From CAWFZT01 sp963820415 (GTDB lineage Bacteria; Chloroflexota; Anaerolineae; Anaerolineales; Anaerolineaceae), in NCBI GenBank assembly GCA_963820415.1, contig CAWFZT010000008.1, positions 310,001-374,000 of the forward strand: DNA of 64,000 nt. Direction: 5' to 3'. Under the pieces are notes generated by a model. It saw only the letters and a list, made by a program, of their open reading frames with translations, had not been told where the DNA came from and searched no databases. Of the stretch, positions 1-8,774 are shown one piece after another. The translations under genes were made by a program, and so were the position numbers. Positions within the stretch are counted from its first letter, which is position 1. Each line of letters begins with the position of its first letter.

Positions 1-327
1 TGTCACTCTTTTATATCCCGCTGGGTATAGTCAGCGCCTTGCTGGGACTGGTACCCTGTGTCGGCGGGCTGATCAGCGCAGCGGCGGGTATTTTCCAGAT
101 TATCCTCTCGGTGCGCGCCCTCAAGGTCAACTACCAGCTCAGCACCGGCCGGGCGGTGGGGGCTTACTTTGTCCCGGCCGCGGTCATTTTGATTATCATC
201 GTCCCAATTTGTGTGATCGCAGTGCTGGCTCGTGATGGGACCTGCTGTCGGCGGTATTTTCTCGAACGTGATGCAAGAATTTGGCGACCCCTGCGCCCTA
301 AGAGCAGTCGTCAGGATTGAAAACTGA
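1..327 (+). pseudogene. YIP1-like integral membrane protein, C-terminal part, frameshifted
   Basis: The gene enters from outside the window and is open from base 3. Two hydrophobic segments are visible, one around the GLVPCVGGLISAAAGIF stretch and one around YFVPAAVILIIIVPICVIAV. The first frame then turns into an arginine- and cysteine-rich tail that does not look like membrane protein. Reading one base later, from about 229, gives LVMGPAVGGIFSNVMQEF, which resembles the end of YIP1-type proteins, and that frame stops at 325-327. I therefore infer a one-base insertion near 226-229, real or from sequencing. The YIP1 assignment rests on overall look only; no function can be given beyond an integral membrane protein. 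Confidence 0.55.
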
Positions 328-346
328 AGACTTGAATGGAGTCCGC

Positions 347-1517
347 ATGGACCAACCTGCCCATTTTTGCGAGAACTGCGGTAGCCCTCTTGGGCAGGGA
401 GCCAGTTTTTGTGAGGCATGTGGGGCGCCGGTGACCGGCGCAGTGAAAATTCCGCGCCCGCCGCCAACACCGGGCCATTCGCCGGCGCATATTCCTCCGG
501 CAACCCCGCCGCCCTTTTACCAGCCGGCAGCTCCGCCGCTTCCAACATCCCCTCCGGCCTATTATCAACCGGCGCAGCCGTCGCCGCCAGCGGCTTATTA
601 CCAGCCGCCCGCACCCCCGCTCGGTTATTTCCCGCCGGCGCAGTCGCCCGCTCCCCGGCCGCGGCGTAGAACGCCCGTCTGGTTGATCGTGGGTGGGGTG
701 GTCGTGGGCGCTGCTGGTGTGCTGCGGGCTGGCCGTTCTGCTTGGCTCGCTGGTCAGCGGGGCGAGCCTTTTGCGCCAGTTGCCGGGCCTCAACCAGAAC
801 CTGCCGTCTGGGACCGTGGTAGAAGAGACGCCGATCCCCCAGGCTACACAAATCCCCAATATCCTAGCTGAATCCACCTCGACCAGCCAGCCGGCGCCCA
901 ACGAACCCCAGGCCACCCCGGCGCTGCCTGCCCCGCAGGGCCAGCGCATGGAATTCACCGACGATTTATCGACCAACGACAACCTATGGCCCGTGGATGC
1001 GAAAGATGCGCCTCCCCGCAAGGGCTATTACCCCAGCGTCTACTTCATAGACACCACCAAGCAACAAGGCGAGTACCTGGCGCGCATTCCGAAGATTGAT
1101 AACGACCAGTACAAGGTCAGGGATTTCGAGATCGAGTTCTACGGGCTGCAGCAAAATGGGGACGGTTATCTGGGGTTGGATTTCCACTACGTCGATGACC
1201 AGAACTATTACCAGGTCGCCATCAAGGATGGGAAGTTCCTGATCCGTAAAAAGATCAATGGGCAGTTTATCAACCTGACCCACGGGCCGTGGGTGGACAG
1301 CAACAGTATCGATGTAGACGGGCCGAACCAGATAAAGGTGATCTGCCACAGCGATGTGATTCGCCTGGAGGTGCATGGCGATCTGATGGCGCAGCTAAAA
1401 GACGACAGCCTGCCTCAAGGCGACGTGTTGCTGACCTCCGGGGTGCTACCGGAAGCGCCGGACGGCGCCACCGCCGAGGCGCGCTTTGCCGGTTTCGATG
1501 TGGTGTGGTGGAAGTGA
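347..1517 (+). pseudogene. Zinc-ribbon, Pro-rich, single-pass membrane protein with extracellular domain (frameshifted)
   Basis: The ATG at 347 follows a GGAG at 337-340 and opens with a zinc ribbon (FCENCGSPLG, then FCEACGAP). About 80 residues of a Pro/Tyr/Ala linker with repeated YYQP units follow, then a transmembrane helix. The second frame continues with the same helix (LLVCCGLAVLLGSL), a Thr/Pro-rich stalk and a roughly 200-residue extracellular domain rich in beta-type sequence. That domain resembles the LamG/DUF1080-like sandwiches seen in such proteins. The two frames join cleanly if one G is removed from GGG at 706-708. This architecture is common in Chloroflexota: a cytoplasmic zinc ribbon with an outside ligand-binding domain. 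The ligand is unknown. Confidence 0.65.
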
Positions 1518-1521
1518 TTGC

Positions 1522-2337
1522 CTAATTCTTTTCAGCCACGAACATACCCAAATCCTTGGTGATGTAGATCACACCCCCGCATTCGTCCATTTCATTCTCG
1601 ACGAACTTCTTGAAATCCTCACACCAGGTCTCCGGCATGCTCTTTATGCCGGAAAGAACGTAATCAACCAGCGGCCCGGCTTCCCGCACCATCAGGGCGT
1701 CTTCATAGCGGCGCAGGCTGATGTTGGCAAACCATGGCGAAAGCTGCGCCATACCGTTTTCGAGCGTGAACGGGTTGGCCGCGCTGCCCCAGTTGACCAA
1801 CCCGGCGTCAAAGTGGCTGGCAATGTCAACCATTTCCCACAGGTGCTTTCGCCCGGTGGTGGTGGCGTACAGGTGCCCTTCGCATTTCAGCACCCGGCGG
1901 ATCTCGGCGAACAAGGCCGGCCGGTCAGGCACATAAAACAGCATATGGTTGGCGATGACCGCGTCGAACTGTTCGGCTTCGAACGGCAAAGGGGGCATGC
2001 ACGCGTCGATCTGCTTGAATTCGAACGAGCGCTGCCCTTCCAGACTGCAACGGGCGACTTTGAGCATGCTGTCTGAAAAGTCCGACAGGGTGATCTCCCA
2101 ACCGGCGGGGATACGCCTCAGGTTATCTAACCAAAGGTTACCCGGCCCGCTGCCCAGTTCCAACACCTTGCACACCGGCGGCAGGGCAAGCTGGTCAAAG
2201 ATCCAGCGCTGCCATCCGTAGGGATTAATGCTGAATTGTTCGTGAAGCGAAATGCGCACCTTCAGGTTATCCGCGTCCTCGAACTGCGCTCGCACTTCAT
2301 CCGTTTTATCCTGGATAGGGTTAAAGGGGAAAATCAT
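1522..2337 (-). CDS. Class I SAM-dependent methyltransferase
   Basis: A 271-residue protein with the Rossmann-fold methyltransferase signature. Motif I is VLELGSGPG around residues 58-66, an acidic residue follows strand beta-2 (TLSDFSDS, D86), and a motif II-like FDAVIANHMLFYV lies at about 124-136. These mark the S-adenosylmethionine pocket of the Methyltransf_11/25 group. The substrate is not evident; small-molecule methylation in the cytoplasm is the safest reading. The start is supported by CAGGAG just upstream on the minus strand. The gene ends five bases from the end of the convergent upstream gene and is divergent from the STAND NTPase, so its promoter lies in the 2338-2762 gap with the CRP/FNR-like palindrome. 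Confidence 0.85.
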   Translation of the reverse strand: MIFPFNPIQDKTDEVRAQFEDADNLKVRISLHEQFSINPYGWQRWIFDQLALPPVCKVLELGSGPGNLWLDNLRRIPAGWEITLSDFSDSMLKVARCSLEGQRSFEFKQIDACMPPLPFEAEQFDAVIANHMLFYVPDRPALFAEIRRVLKCEGHLYATTTGRKHLWEMVDIASHFDAGLVNWGSAANPFTLENGMAQLSPWFANISLRRYEDALMVREAGPLVDYVLSGIKSMPETWCEDFKKFVENEMDECGGVIYITKDLGMFVAEKN

Positions 2338-2495
2338 ACCTGGACTCCTGTAAAAAAAAATTAACCGTTCGTCCTGCTACCGGGCAGTCCCCGATTTCAA
2401 CCCCCCTTGCACCTGCCCAATTTTCGTTTTTAGCTTTCAAGGTCAGTATAGACCGCAGCCATACAAAAAACAACTGTCGTTCTAACCGGCTTACT

Positions 2496-2511
2496 TGTGA
2501 TTTATATCACA
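2496..2511. promoter_or_regulatory. CRP/FNR-family-like operator
   Basis: The sequence TGTGATTTATATCACA matches the CRP consensus half-sites (TGTGA-N6-TCACA) exactly, and the arms extend to TTGTGA/TCACAA. It sits in the divergent gap between the methyltransferase and the STAND NTPase, about 160 bases from the first and 250 from the second. That binding happens here is inference; Chloroflexota have many CRP/FNR-type regulators, but none is encoded in this window. Confidence 0.5.
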
Positions 2512-2583
2512 AAATCCCGACAAAGGTAATGGGACATGACCTATTTTATTGGACCGGATAGGGAGAAGATAATGCGTCAGACT

Positions 2584-2616
2584 AAACCCTAACGGTTTCC
2601 AAAACCGTTAGGGTTT
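2584..2616. repeat. Perfect 15-bp inverted repeat (hairpin)
   Basis: AAACCCTAACGGTTT at 2584-2598 and its exact reverse complement at 2602-2616 are separated by CCA. The hairpin has no T-tract on either side, so it is not a standard intrinsic terminator. It may be an operator, an RNA hairpin in the leader of the downstream gene, or a small mobile palindrome. Confidence 0.8.
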
Positions 2617-2643
2617 GCCCTTACCCTCTGCTGGCCTAAGTAA

Positions 2644-2700
2644 GGGAGGGTCTAGGCTATGGCTTAATGACGTCATCAATGGTTCAGACCCTGCCCTACG
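2644..2700. repeat. Dispersed palindromic repeat (GGGTCTGG...CAGACCC family)
   Basis: GGGAGGGTCTAGG is followed about 40 bases later by CAGACCCTGCCCTACG. Related copies lie at 17425-17509, 23215-23300 and 63114-63167. This copy covers the first possible start codon of the STAND NTPase ORF (2667), which argues that translation really starts further down at 2763. Confidence 0.65.
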
Positions 2701-2748
2701 GCTTAACGGCGGGTTATACTGCCACTGCCATAGCAGATTCGTTTAAGT

Positions 2749-2754
2749 TACAAT
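2749..2754 (+). promoter_or_regulatory. -10 element of a probable leaderless promoter
   Basis: TACAAT ends eight bases before the ATG at 2763. No Shine-Dalgarno lies in the gap. The spacing puts the expected transcription start at or next to the A of the ATG, as in three other loci of this window. No convincing -35 is visible. Confidence 0.45.
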
Positions 2755-2762
2755 ATCTATAC

Positions 2763-5270
2763 ATGCAAACTTCGCCCTACCGCATCATGTATCTGCTCGG
2801 CCTGGCCATTTGCGCCAGCCTGCTGTTGGTTATTCTTTCCAGCCCGTCGCCCAACTACATCGCCGGGACTATCTTGTCCCTGGCCGGCGCCGGCTGCATC
2901 TTCGGACTATTACGTAAGGACGGTCCCAGACCGGTCATGCCGGGGCGTGGCCCCATCCACCAACTGGCTAACCCGCCCTTACCCTTTATAGGACGCAAGA
3001 CCGAGTTGCACCAGGCGGCTGCGGCGCTCAAGCAGGGCCGGCTGGTGGCTATTTTCGGCGAGGATGGCGCTGGCAAGACCGCCCTGGCGCTCAAACTGGC
3101 CTCTACCCTGCTCCCCCGCTATCCCGACGCGCAATTTCACCTGGACCTGGGCGGCGGCAGGCCGGAACCGCTTTCCGCGCAGGAGGCCCAGGCCAGCGTG
3201 CTGCACAGCCTCGACCCGCTCGCCCAGCTTCCGGACGACTCGCCGCAGGTAGCCGCCCTATACCACTCCGCCTTACAGGGCAAGCACGCCCTGCTGCTGC
3301 TCGACAATGCCGCCAGCGCCGAACAAGTGCAGGCCTTATTACCCCCTTCAGGCAACCTGGCCCTGTTGACCGCCCGCACGCCCCCAAAGAACGGGGACAA
3401 CCCCCCAAAGAGCGGGGACACGTCTTTCGATCTGCCCAAACTGGCCGCCGTGCGCCTGGCGCGCCTGTCCGACTGGGACAGCGGCCGCTTGATCACAAGC
3501 CACCTGCGCAGGCGCGGCGTGTTGAACTTCTCCTGGCTGAACCACCCCGCCACCCTCCTTTTACAGACCTGCGGCGGGCTGCCAGGCGCCCTACGCCTGG
3601 TCGCAGGGCAGTTCAACCGCCGCCCTGCTCCCAACGCTGGCGCGCTGCTGCAACGCTTCAACGAGCTGCGCCGGGAATTCGGCCAGCGCGATGCCGCCCT
3701 GCGCCTGTGCTACGAAAACCTGACCGGCGAACTGCAGAAGCGCTGGCGTACGCTGGCCGTCTTCAGCGGCAGCTTCGACCTGGACGCCGCCGCAGCCGTC
3801 TGGGAAATCCCTTCCGACAAGGCCCTCCAGCAGATCAACGCCCTGGAAGATTTGGGCTTGCTCGATGATGGCCCTGCCAGCCAGCGCTACATCATGATGC
3901 CCACCACAGGGCGCGCCTTCGCATCTTCGCTCCTCACCGAACAGGAAAACCGTGAAGTGCATATGCGCCACGCCGGATACTACCGGGCCTTGCTCGACCG
4001 CATCGACAGCGTTTTCGCCCAGAACGAGAAAAGGAGGGTCAACCCCCTGCCCTGGCTCGACCTAGAATGGGCCAATATCCGTTCAGCCCAGCAGTGGATC
4101 TCTACCAACCGGCAGAGCAGCCAGGCCGCCGCTCACCTGTGCAGCCTGTTCCCCAACGCCGGGGTAAACATCCTCAGCCAGCGCCTTTCCCTGCGCCAGT
4201 TGATTGCCTGGCTCGAACCCGGCCTGCAGGCCGCCGCAGACCTGGGCTACCGCCAGCTCGAAAGCCAATACCTGGGCGGACTGGGCAACCTTTGCTTCAA
4301 CCTGGGCGAAATGCGCAAGGCCGTGGAATATTATGACCGCCGCCTGCTGATCGACAGGGCGGTCGGCGACCGGCGCAGCGAAGCGACCACGCTGTCGCAC
4401 CTGGGTATAGCCCTCACCAGCCTGGGCGACCTATCCCGCGCCGTGGAGTATTTCCAACTGGCCGCCCCGCTGTTCCATGAGTTCGCCGACCGTTACCGCG
4501 AGGGCCTGACTTTTGCTTACCTGGGCGACGCCTTGCGCCTGAGCCGTCAGCCGCCCGAGGCCATCCGCTATTACCAGCAAGCCCTGGAAATCTTCCGCGA
4601 GTTCAAAGACCGGCGCAACGAAGCCGTCTATACCGGCAGCCTGGGCTTGGCTTATGCCAACCAGGGTGAGCTTCCGCTGGCGTTCCAGCACTACCAGGAA
4701 GCCCTGCAGGTTTTCCGCGCCATTGACGACCAGCATGGCGCAGGCGTCACCCTCAAATACCTGGCAGACACCTGCTCCAGTCAGGGGCAGGCTCAACAGG
4801 CGGTTGATTTCTACCAACAGGCGTTGTCTGTCTTCCGCCAGACCAGCGACCAACCCAGCGAAGCGGAAGTCCTCAGCGCCTTGGGCGTCGCCCACCTCAA
4901 CCAGGAAACCCCTGCGGCTGCCGCCTTGTGTTTCGAACAGGCCCTGGTCCTCGACCGGCAGTTCGGCAACCGGCGTAACGAGGTCAAAAACCTGACCAAC
5001 CTGGGCCTGGTCTACCAGCGCCTGGGCGACCTGGCGCGCTCGGCCGAGCTGTACCAACAGGCGCTGCTCTACCACCAGGAGATCAACGACCAGCAGGGCG
5101 AGGTCAATTTGTACTGGAACCTGGGTCTGGTGTACGCCGGGCAGGGTGACCTGCCGCGCGCCATCGCCAGCATGCAGATGCTGGTCGACTACGAAAACGC
5201 TACCGGGCAGACCAACGCCGCCCAGCATGCCACCCAGGTCGAAGAGCTGCGCAAGAAGGCGGACAAATAA
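2763..5270 (+). CDS. Membrane-anchored STAND NTPase (NB-ARC) with TPR repeats
   Basis: An 835-residue protein. Two hydrophobic helices (about residues 9-26 and 32-50) anchor the N-terminus. Then come a FIGR box (75-78), Walker A GEDGAGKT (99-106) and a Walker B-like ALLLLDN ending at D181-N182, typical of NB-ARC-type STAND ATPases. The C-terminal third, from about residue 500, is a run of roughly 40-residue TPR units with the GDLxxAxxYxxQAL pattern. STAND proteins usually act as signal-dependent switches; no effector domain other than the membrane helices is seen. The start at 2763 is chosen because the longer ORF runs back through a repeat element and because a -10 box lies eight bases upstream. 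An in-frame pair of 21-bp repeats lies at 3381-3421. Confidence 0.85.
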   Translation: MQTSPYRIMYLLGLAICASLLLVILSSPSPNYIAGTILSLAGAGCIFGLLRKDGPRPVMPGRGPIHQLANPPLPFIGRKTELHQAAAALKQGRLVAIFGEDGAGKTALALKLASTLLPRYPDAQFHLDLGGGRPEPLSAQEAQASVLHSLDPLAQLPDDSPQVAALYHSALQGKHALLLLDNAASAEQVQALLPPSGNLALLTARTPPKNGDNPPKSGDTSFDLPKLAAVRLARLSDWDSGRLITSHLRRRGVLNFSWLNHPATLLLQTCGGLPGALRLVAGQFNRRPAPNAGALLQRFNELRREFGQRDAALRLCYENLTGELQKRWRTLAVFSGSFDLDAAAAVWEIPSDKALQQINALEDLGLLDDGPASQRYIMMPTTGRAFASSLLTEQENREVHMRHAGYYRALLDRIDSVFAQNEKRRVNPLPWLDLEWANIRSAQQWISTNRQSSQAAAHLCSLFPNAGVNILSQRLSLRQLIAWLEPGLQAAADLGYRQLESQYLGGLGNLCFNLGEMRKAVEYYDRRLLIDRAVGDRRSEATTLSHLGIALTSLGDLSRAVEYFQLAAPLFHEFADRYREGLTFAYLGDALRLSRQPPEAIRYYQQALEIFREFKDRRNEAVYTGSLGLAYANQGELPLAFQHYQEALQVFRAIDDQHGAGVTLKYLADTCSSQGQAQQAVDFYQQALSVFRQTSDQPSEAEVLSALGVAHLNQETPAAAALCFEQALVLDRQFGNRRNEVKNLTNLGLVYQRLGDLARSAELYQQALLYHQEINDQQGEVNLYWNLGLVYAGQGDLPRAIASMQMLVDYENATGQTNAAQHATQVEELRKKADK

Positions 5271-5945
5271 TTATGGGCACTTTCGATTAAAAACCCGAAT
5301 GTTCGTCTGGTCTTCTTAAATACCCACCCGTGGATTCCTGGCCCGATCTTCGCTATGGTCGCTGACCTGGAAGCCCGCCGGGCTCAGAACCCAGAAGAGG
5401 TAAGCGAGGCGTCTATCCAGGCTGTCAAGGGCTCCCCGATGGGCCCGCTGGCCGGCATCAGCGACTCGATGTTCCACGGCACACTGCGCCCCCTGATGAG
5501 CGGTGTGTCAGCTTCACTGGCCTTGCATGGCATCGGGATTGCCCCAATCCTGTTCCTGGTGGTCACCAATGCGGTGCATGTGTTTGTAAGCTGGTTCACC
5601 CTGCATCAGGGTTTCCGCCTGGGCGGCAACCTGTTTGAGCGTGTGGATCCGGCCGGGGTAAAGCATATCGTGGAAGGCGCAGCTATCGCAGGTTTGATGG
5701 CTGTAGGTGCTATAGTAGCCAACTGGCTCTCATTTGGCCTGGCTAAAACCCTGGTCTACACGACCAGCAAATATACCCTGCCCATCCAGAGCATGCTCGA
5801 TGGTATCCTGCCTGGATTACTTCCTTTACTCACCACACTCGGGGTCTATTACGCTGTCCGCAAGGGCGTCAAGTATACCTGGATCATGGTTACACTGCTG
5901 GCAATCTCGTTCATCTTTGGGGGTATCATCAAAGTCTTCCCCTAA
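5271..5945 (+). pseudogene. PTS mannose-family IID component, 5'-truncated
   Basis: The frame is open from 5271, right after the stop of the STAND gene. Recognisable IID sequence begins at once: FLNTHPWIPGP, then GPLAGISDSMFHGTLRPLMSG, a signature of the mannose/fructose/sorbose PTS membrane subunit, followed by several membrane helices and a normal C-terminus. Full IID proteins have about 60-70 more residues before the NTHP segment; these are absent, and no good start codon precedes it (the first ATG is 5355). I infer a rearrangement near 5270 that joined the STAND gene to a decapitated IID gene. No IIA, IIB or IIC partner is in the window, so transport function is unlikely here. Confidence 0.7.
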
Positions 5946-5962
5946 ACCTGTTCACGGAATAT

Positions 5963-5991
5963 GGAAGGGCTCAGAAAAACCTGAGCCTTCC
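5963..5991. terminator. Hairpin after the PTS IID gene
   Basis: GGAAGGGCTCAG, loop AAAAAC, then CTGAGCCTTCC forms an 11-bp stem with one bulged G, 18 bases after the IID stop. There is no clear T-tract after it, so termination efficiency is uncertain. Confidence 0.45.
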
Positions 5992-6061
5992 TGAAAAGGA
6001 GGACGGCCGTCACTTCTGCTGAGCTAAAAATCTGGTTCTCTGGGAATTGCCGTGGTGAACT

Positions 6062-6099
6062 CCCAGATTTTGGGGTGTCATGACACACCAAAATCTGGG
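6062..6099. repeat. 12-bp inverted repeat with inner TGTCATGACA palindrome
   Basis: CCCAGATTTTGG (6062-6073) and CCAAAATCTGGG (6088-6099) are exact complements enclosing TGTCATGACA. It lies about 70 bases upstream of the Gfo/Idh/MocA gene and could be its operator or an mRNA hairpin. Confidence 0.6.
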
Positions 6100-6167
6100 G
6101 ACCTTCTACGATAAAATTCCAATGAGCCTTATCTATCAGACTTGCCATACAAAAACAGGAGGTTTCT

Positions 6168-7099
6168 ATGTTAATCGGAGTGATTGGATTGGGTAATATT
6201 GCCAGCAAAGCCTATTTGCCTGTTCTGGGCTGCAAGGAAGGCGTCGATCTGGCTCTTTGCAGCCGGTCAGAAGAAACCGTCCACCGGGTGCAGAGCCAAT
6301 ACCGTATCCCAAAAGCTACCACCCACCTTGAAGACCTGGTGAGAATGGGGATCACCGCTGCCTTCGTGTTGAGCCCTAACGATACACACGCCCTCATTGG
6401 GCGGGCTCTCCTGGAAAAAGGGGTCGATGTTTTCTTTGAAAAACCGGCCACGCTTAATTCGCGTGAGACCCAGGAACTTGCTGAACTGGCTGACCGGGGC
6501 GGGCGGGTGATGATGGTCGGTTTAACCGGCGCTACGCTCCCCTCCACGTCAAAGCGCTACAGTCCTGGCAAAGCCGGCCTATCGGGATGGCGCTCTTTCA
6601 AAAACACCGTGCAAATGCGTCCCACCCACATCTTGCTCACCAATTCATGGATGATACTATCCACCAGATCGATATGCTGCGCTACTTTTGCGGGGAAGGT
6701 GAAGTCGTCAGCACGGTCGCCTATAATGCTTCCGACCAGTTGCTGGGAGCGGCCAGCACAGTAGCTCTAGTGCAGGGTGGTTATGGCATGGTCATCACCA
6801 GCCTGCAAGCCGGTCGTTGGCAAGAGAATTATACGCTTCACGGCAGTGGTTGCTCGATGCTCATCGAAGCTTTCAGTCGTCTGCATTTGATCGATGGACT
6901 GCTAGAGACCGTCCAGGAGGAAACCTACGCTTCTTCGTGGGAGACAACTCTCGAGGGGCGCGGCTTTACTGGCCAGATCAACCATTTCCTGGATTGCGTG
7001 AAAGGACGCAGTCTACCGATGACCTCTGGTTGGGATTCGGTGAAAACCCAGCAGATGGTAGAGCAGATGATCTCGGCGGTTACTTATACCCAGGTATAA
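6168..7099 (+). pseudogene. Gfo/Idh/MocA family NAD(P)-dependent oxidoreductase (frameshifted)
   Basis: Begins with the dinucleotide-binding GVIGLGNIASKAY and, at about residues 91-97, VFFEKPA, the conserved EKP motif of this family of sugar and inositol dehydrogenases. AGGAGG at 6157-6162 gives a good start. At 6521-6523 the frame breaks: adding one T to TTT restores VGFNRRYAPLH, a family-typical segment, and the reading then runs through MALFQKHRANAS to the end at 7099. The whole would be about 310 residues. The indel is at a homopolymer, so a sequencing error is plausible. The substrate is unknown, and there are no obvious partner genes next to it. Confidence 0.75.
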
Positions 7100-7119
7100 C
7101 TTTATTGTCGCCTCGCCGG

Positions 7120-7410
7120 GAAACGCTCGTTCGTACATGTGTCCCCTTTGGGGAATGACAACCCTCTTCAGATGTCGTTGCGAGCCACCTTGGCCTTTTG
7201 TTATTGCGAGCCACCTTGGCCTTCTGTCATTGCGAGCCGTCTTCGGCGAAGCAATCTCTGTGCCGGCAGTGAGATTGCTCACCCCTCACTCCTCACCCCT
7301 TCGGGTGCGCTGAAGAGCGTCGGGTGCGCTGCCGAGCGTCGGGTGCACCAAGGGTGTCGCTCGCTAAGAAGTTCGTTCGCACATGTGTCCCCTTTGGGGA
7401 ATGACAACCC
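7120..7410. repeat. CATTGCGAG-type dispersed repeat cluster
   Basis: The stretch holds several GTCATTGCGAGCC and GAAGCAATCTC units. A 37-bp block ending CCCCTTTGGGGAATGACAACCC occurs twice, at 7128-7164 and 7373-7409, with one base difference. Such palindromic chromosomal repeats recur at 15470-15592 and 19449-19682. No real gene is present although open frames cross it. Confidence 0.75.
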
Positions 7411-7411
7411 A

Positions 7412-7777
7412 TTATCCCACCGGTCCAGCAGACTTGTAATCCACTGTATTGCGGGCGGCTTTGATCGCCTTGACCGAGGCCACCTGCGGCGACAATTTGT
7501 AGGTCGATTGGTTGATCGCCAGGGCAATTAAAAAAAGCTTGACAATATCCACGAAGCCTACTTTGTCGCAGGTCATCAACACCCACAGGTTTGTGCAGCT
7601 TACCAGGATGATCAAACCCACTCCTACCAGCAGCGCCAACCCCATAATCCACGATTTTTTCACGTCATCCAGGGCGGCGAATTTTTCACGCAGCCCTGGA
7701 ATGTAATTGAAGCACAAGGACAGCAGCCCACCTGCCACGCCGGCCACCACATCCACTGAAAGAACGGTATTATCCAT
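7412..7777 (-). CDS. Small membrane protein, holin-like
   Basis: A 121-residue protein with three likely helices: a glycine-rich one near the N-terminus (VDVVAGVAGGLLSLCF), one at about residues 44-61 (IMGLALLVGVGLIILVS) and one around 78-88. It is encoded 31 bases downstream of the GH25 lysozyme in the same direction, with AAAGGA as ribosome site. A short helical membrane protein next to a lysozyme is the arrangement of phage lysis cassettes, so holin-like is the working label; no holin family motif is recognised. A charged, polar C-terminus follows the last helix. Confidence 0.5.
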   Translation of the reverse strand: MDNTVLSVDVVAGVAGGLLSLCFNYIPGLREKFAALDDVKKSWIMGLALLVGVGLIILVSCTNLWVLMTCDKVGFVDIVKLFLIALAINQSTYKLSPQVASVKAIKAARNTVDYKSAGPVG

Positions 7778-7808
7778 AAGAAAATCCTTTCTATAATGAC
7801 ATCCTGGC

Positions 7809-8774
7809 TTAACTCGTTATCTCCTGAAGCCACTGCATTGAGCACCATTCCGGCTGGTCAGGCTTGATCCTGGCCCAACCATTCTGCATCTCATAGGCTA
7901 TCACGACCGTATCGTACTGCATCGTGTACAGGTAATTGTTAGATGCCACCACGGGCGTCGAGCGCACACGCAGGCCGATGGTTGCAATCACCCGGTACTG
8001 CTTGTAGACTGGGACCGGCGGCGTGGGAGGAATGTAGGGAGGACTTCCCAGCCCACCGAATACTTTGATGTAGGTGGTGTCGTCTTTAACCAGGTCGATA
8101 TCCAGGGCAGGCAGGTTGGGAAGCGGCAGGTGCGGGCTGATTTGCCAGATTTCCCAATGCGTACAACCATGCGGCAGCATGGGGCTGGACGGGTGCAGGT
8201 CGGCGATGAAGGCCTGGAACTCTGCAAAGGTCATGCTGGACTTGTTCCAGTTAAGGTAGCGGGCGTTCCAGTATGGGTAATTATTGAGCAGGCTCATCAA
8301 CTGTGGGCAGAAACCGTTGATATACCAGGCCGCCGTGTAAGCCACAAAGGGTATTTTAAGCTTTCCAGCCAGGTAAGTGATATATGCCGAGCAGGTGTTG
8401 TAAATCTGGGCGGGTGAGATCACTGACAGATCAACATTCTGGCCGAGCGTGTACTTGTTGTACCAATCCTGCCAGCTCGACCAGTACTGCTCGAAATCGC
8501 CGGCGGCAAACACCGGTTGGTATTTATTAATAAATGGCAGAAAGTAGTCCGCCTGGGCTTTAGCCGGCCGCGTCGGGTCCACCCATTGGTAAAGGCCGAA
8601 GGGCAGGTTGTAATATTTGGCGTTGCCGACGTGGACTGCCAACAGATTGTCCACGAAGTTGTCCGCCTGTGCGGCGCGGATAATCACCCCGCTCAAACCA
8701 TTGCTGATCATAGAGGTCCACTGCTCTGGCTTAATATCATGCCACACGTCCACGTCGATAACCCATTTTCGCAT
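7809..8774 (-). CDS. GH25-type lysozyme with C-terminal SH3-like domain
   Basis: The ATG at 8774 is preferred over the longer frame because AAGGAA lies just upstream and the protein then starts directly with VIDVDVWHDIK, the first strand of GH25 domains. The protein is 321 residues. GVIIRAAQ, the acidic pair GDFEQYW and the late WEIWQI segment fit the GH25 (beta,alpha)8 lysozyme fold that cleaves peptidoglycan between MurNAc and GlcNAc; D and E of the DVDVW and GDFE motifs are the expected catalytic region. The last 60 residues, after a Pro-rich linker (PPYIPPTPPVP), look like a bacterial SH3 domain (LRVRSTP). No signal peptide is seen, which fits an endolysin working with the adjacent membrane protein. 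Confidence 0.75.
   Translation of the reverse strand: MRKWVIDVDVWHDIKPEQWTSMISNGLSGVIIRAAQADNFVDNLLAVHVGNAKYYNLPFGLYQWVDPTRPAKAQADYFLPFINKYQPVFAAGDFEQYWSSWQDWYNKYTLGQNVDLSVISPAQIYNTCSAYITYLAGKLKIPFVAYTAAWYINGFCPQLMSLLNNYPYWNARYLNWNKSSMTFAEFQAFIADLHPSSPMLPHGCTHWEIWQISPHLPLPNLPALDIDLVKDDTTYIKVFGGLGSPPYIPPTPPVPVYKQYRVIATIGLRVRSTPVVASNNYLYTMQYDTVVIAYEMQNGWARIKPDQPEWCSMQWLQEITS

Noticed and set aside
7139..7531. Open frames through the 7120-7410 repeats
   Set aside because: Translation of dispersed palindromic repeats, not protein-like.
7412..8774. Prophage
   Set aside because: Only a lysis-like pair is present; no capsid, tail, terminase or integrase genes around it.
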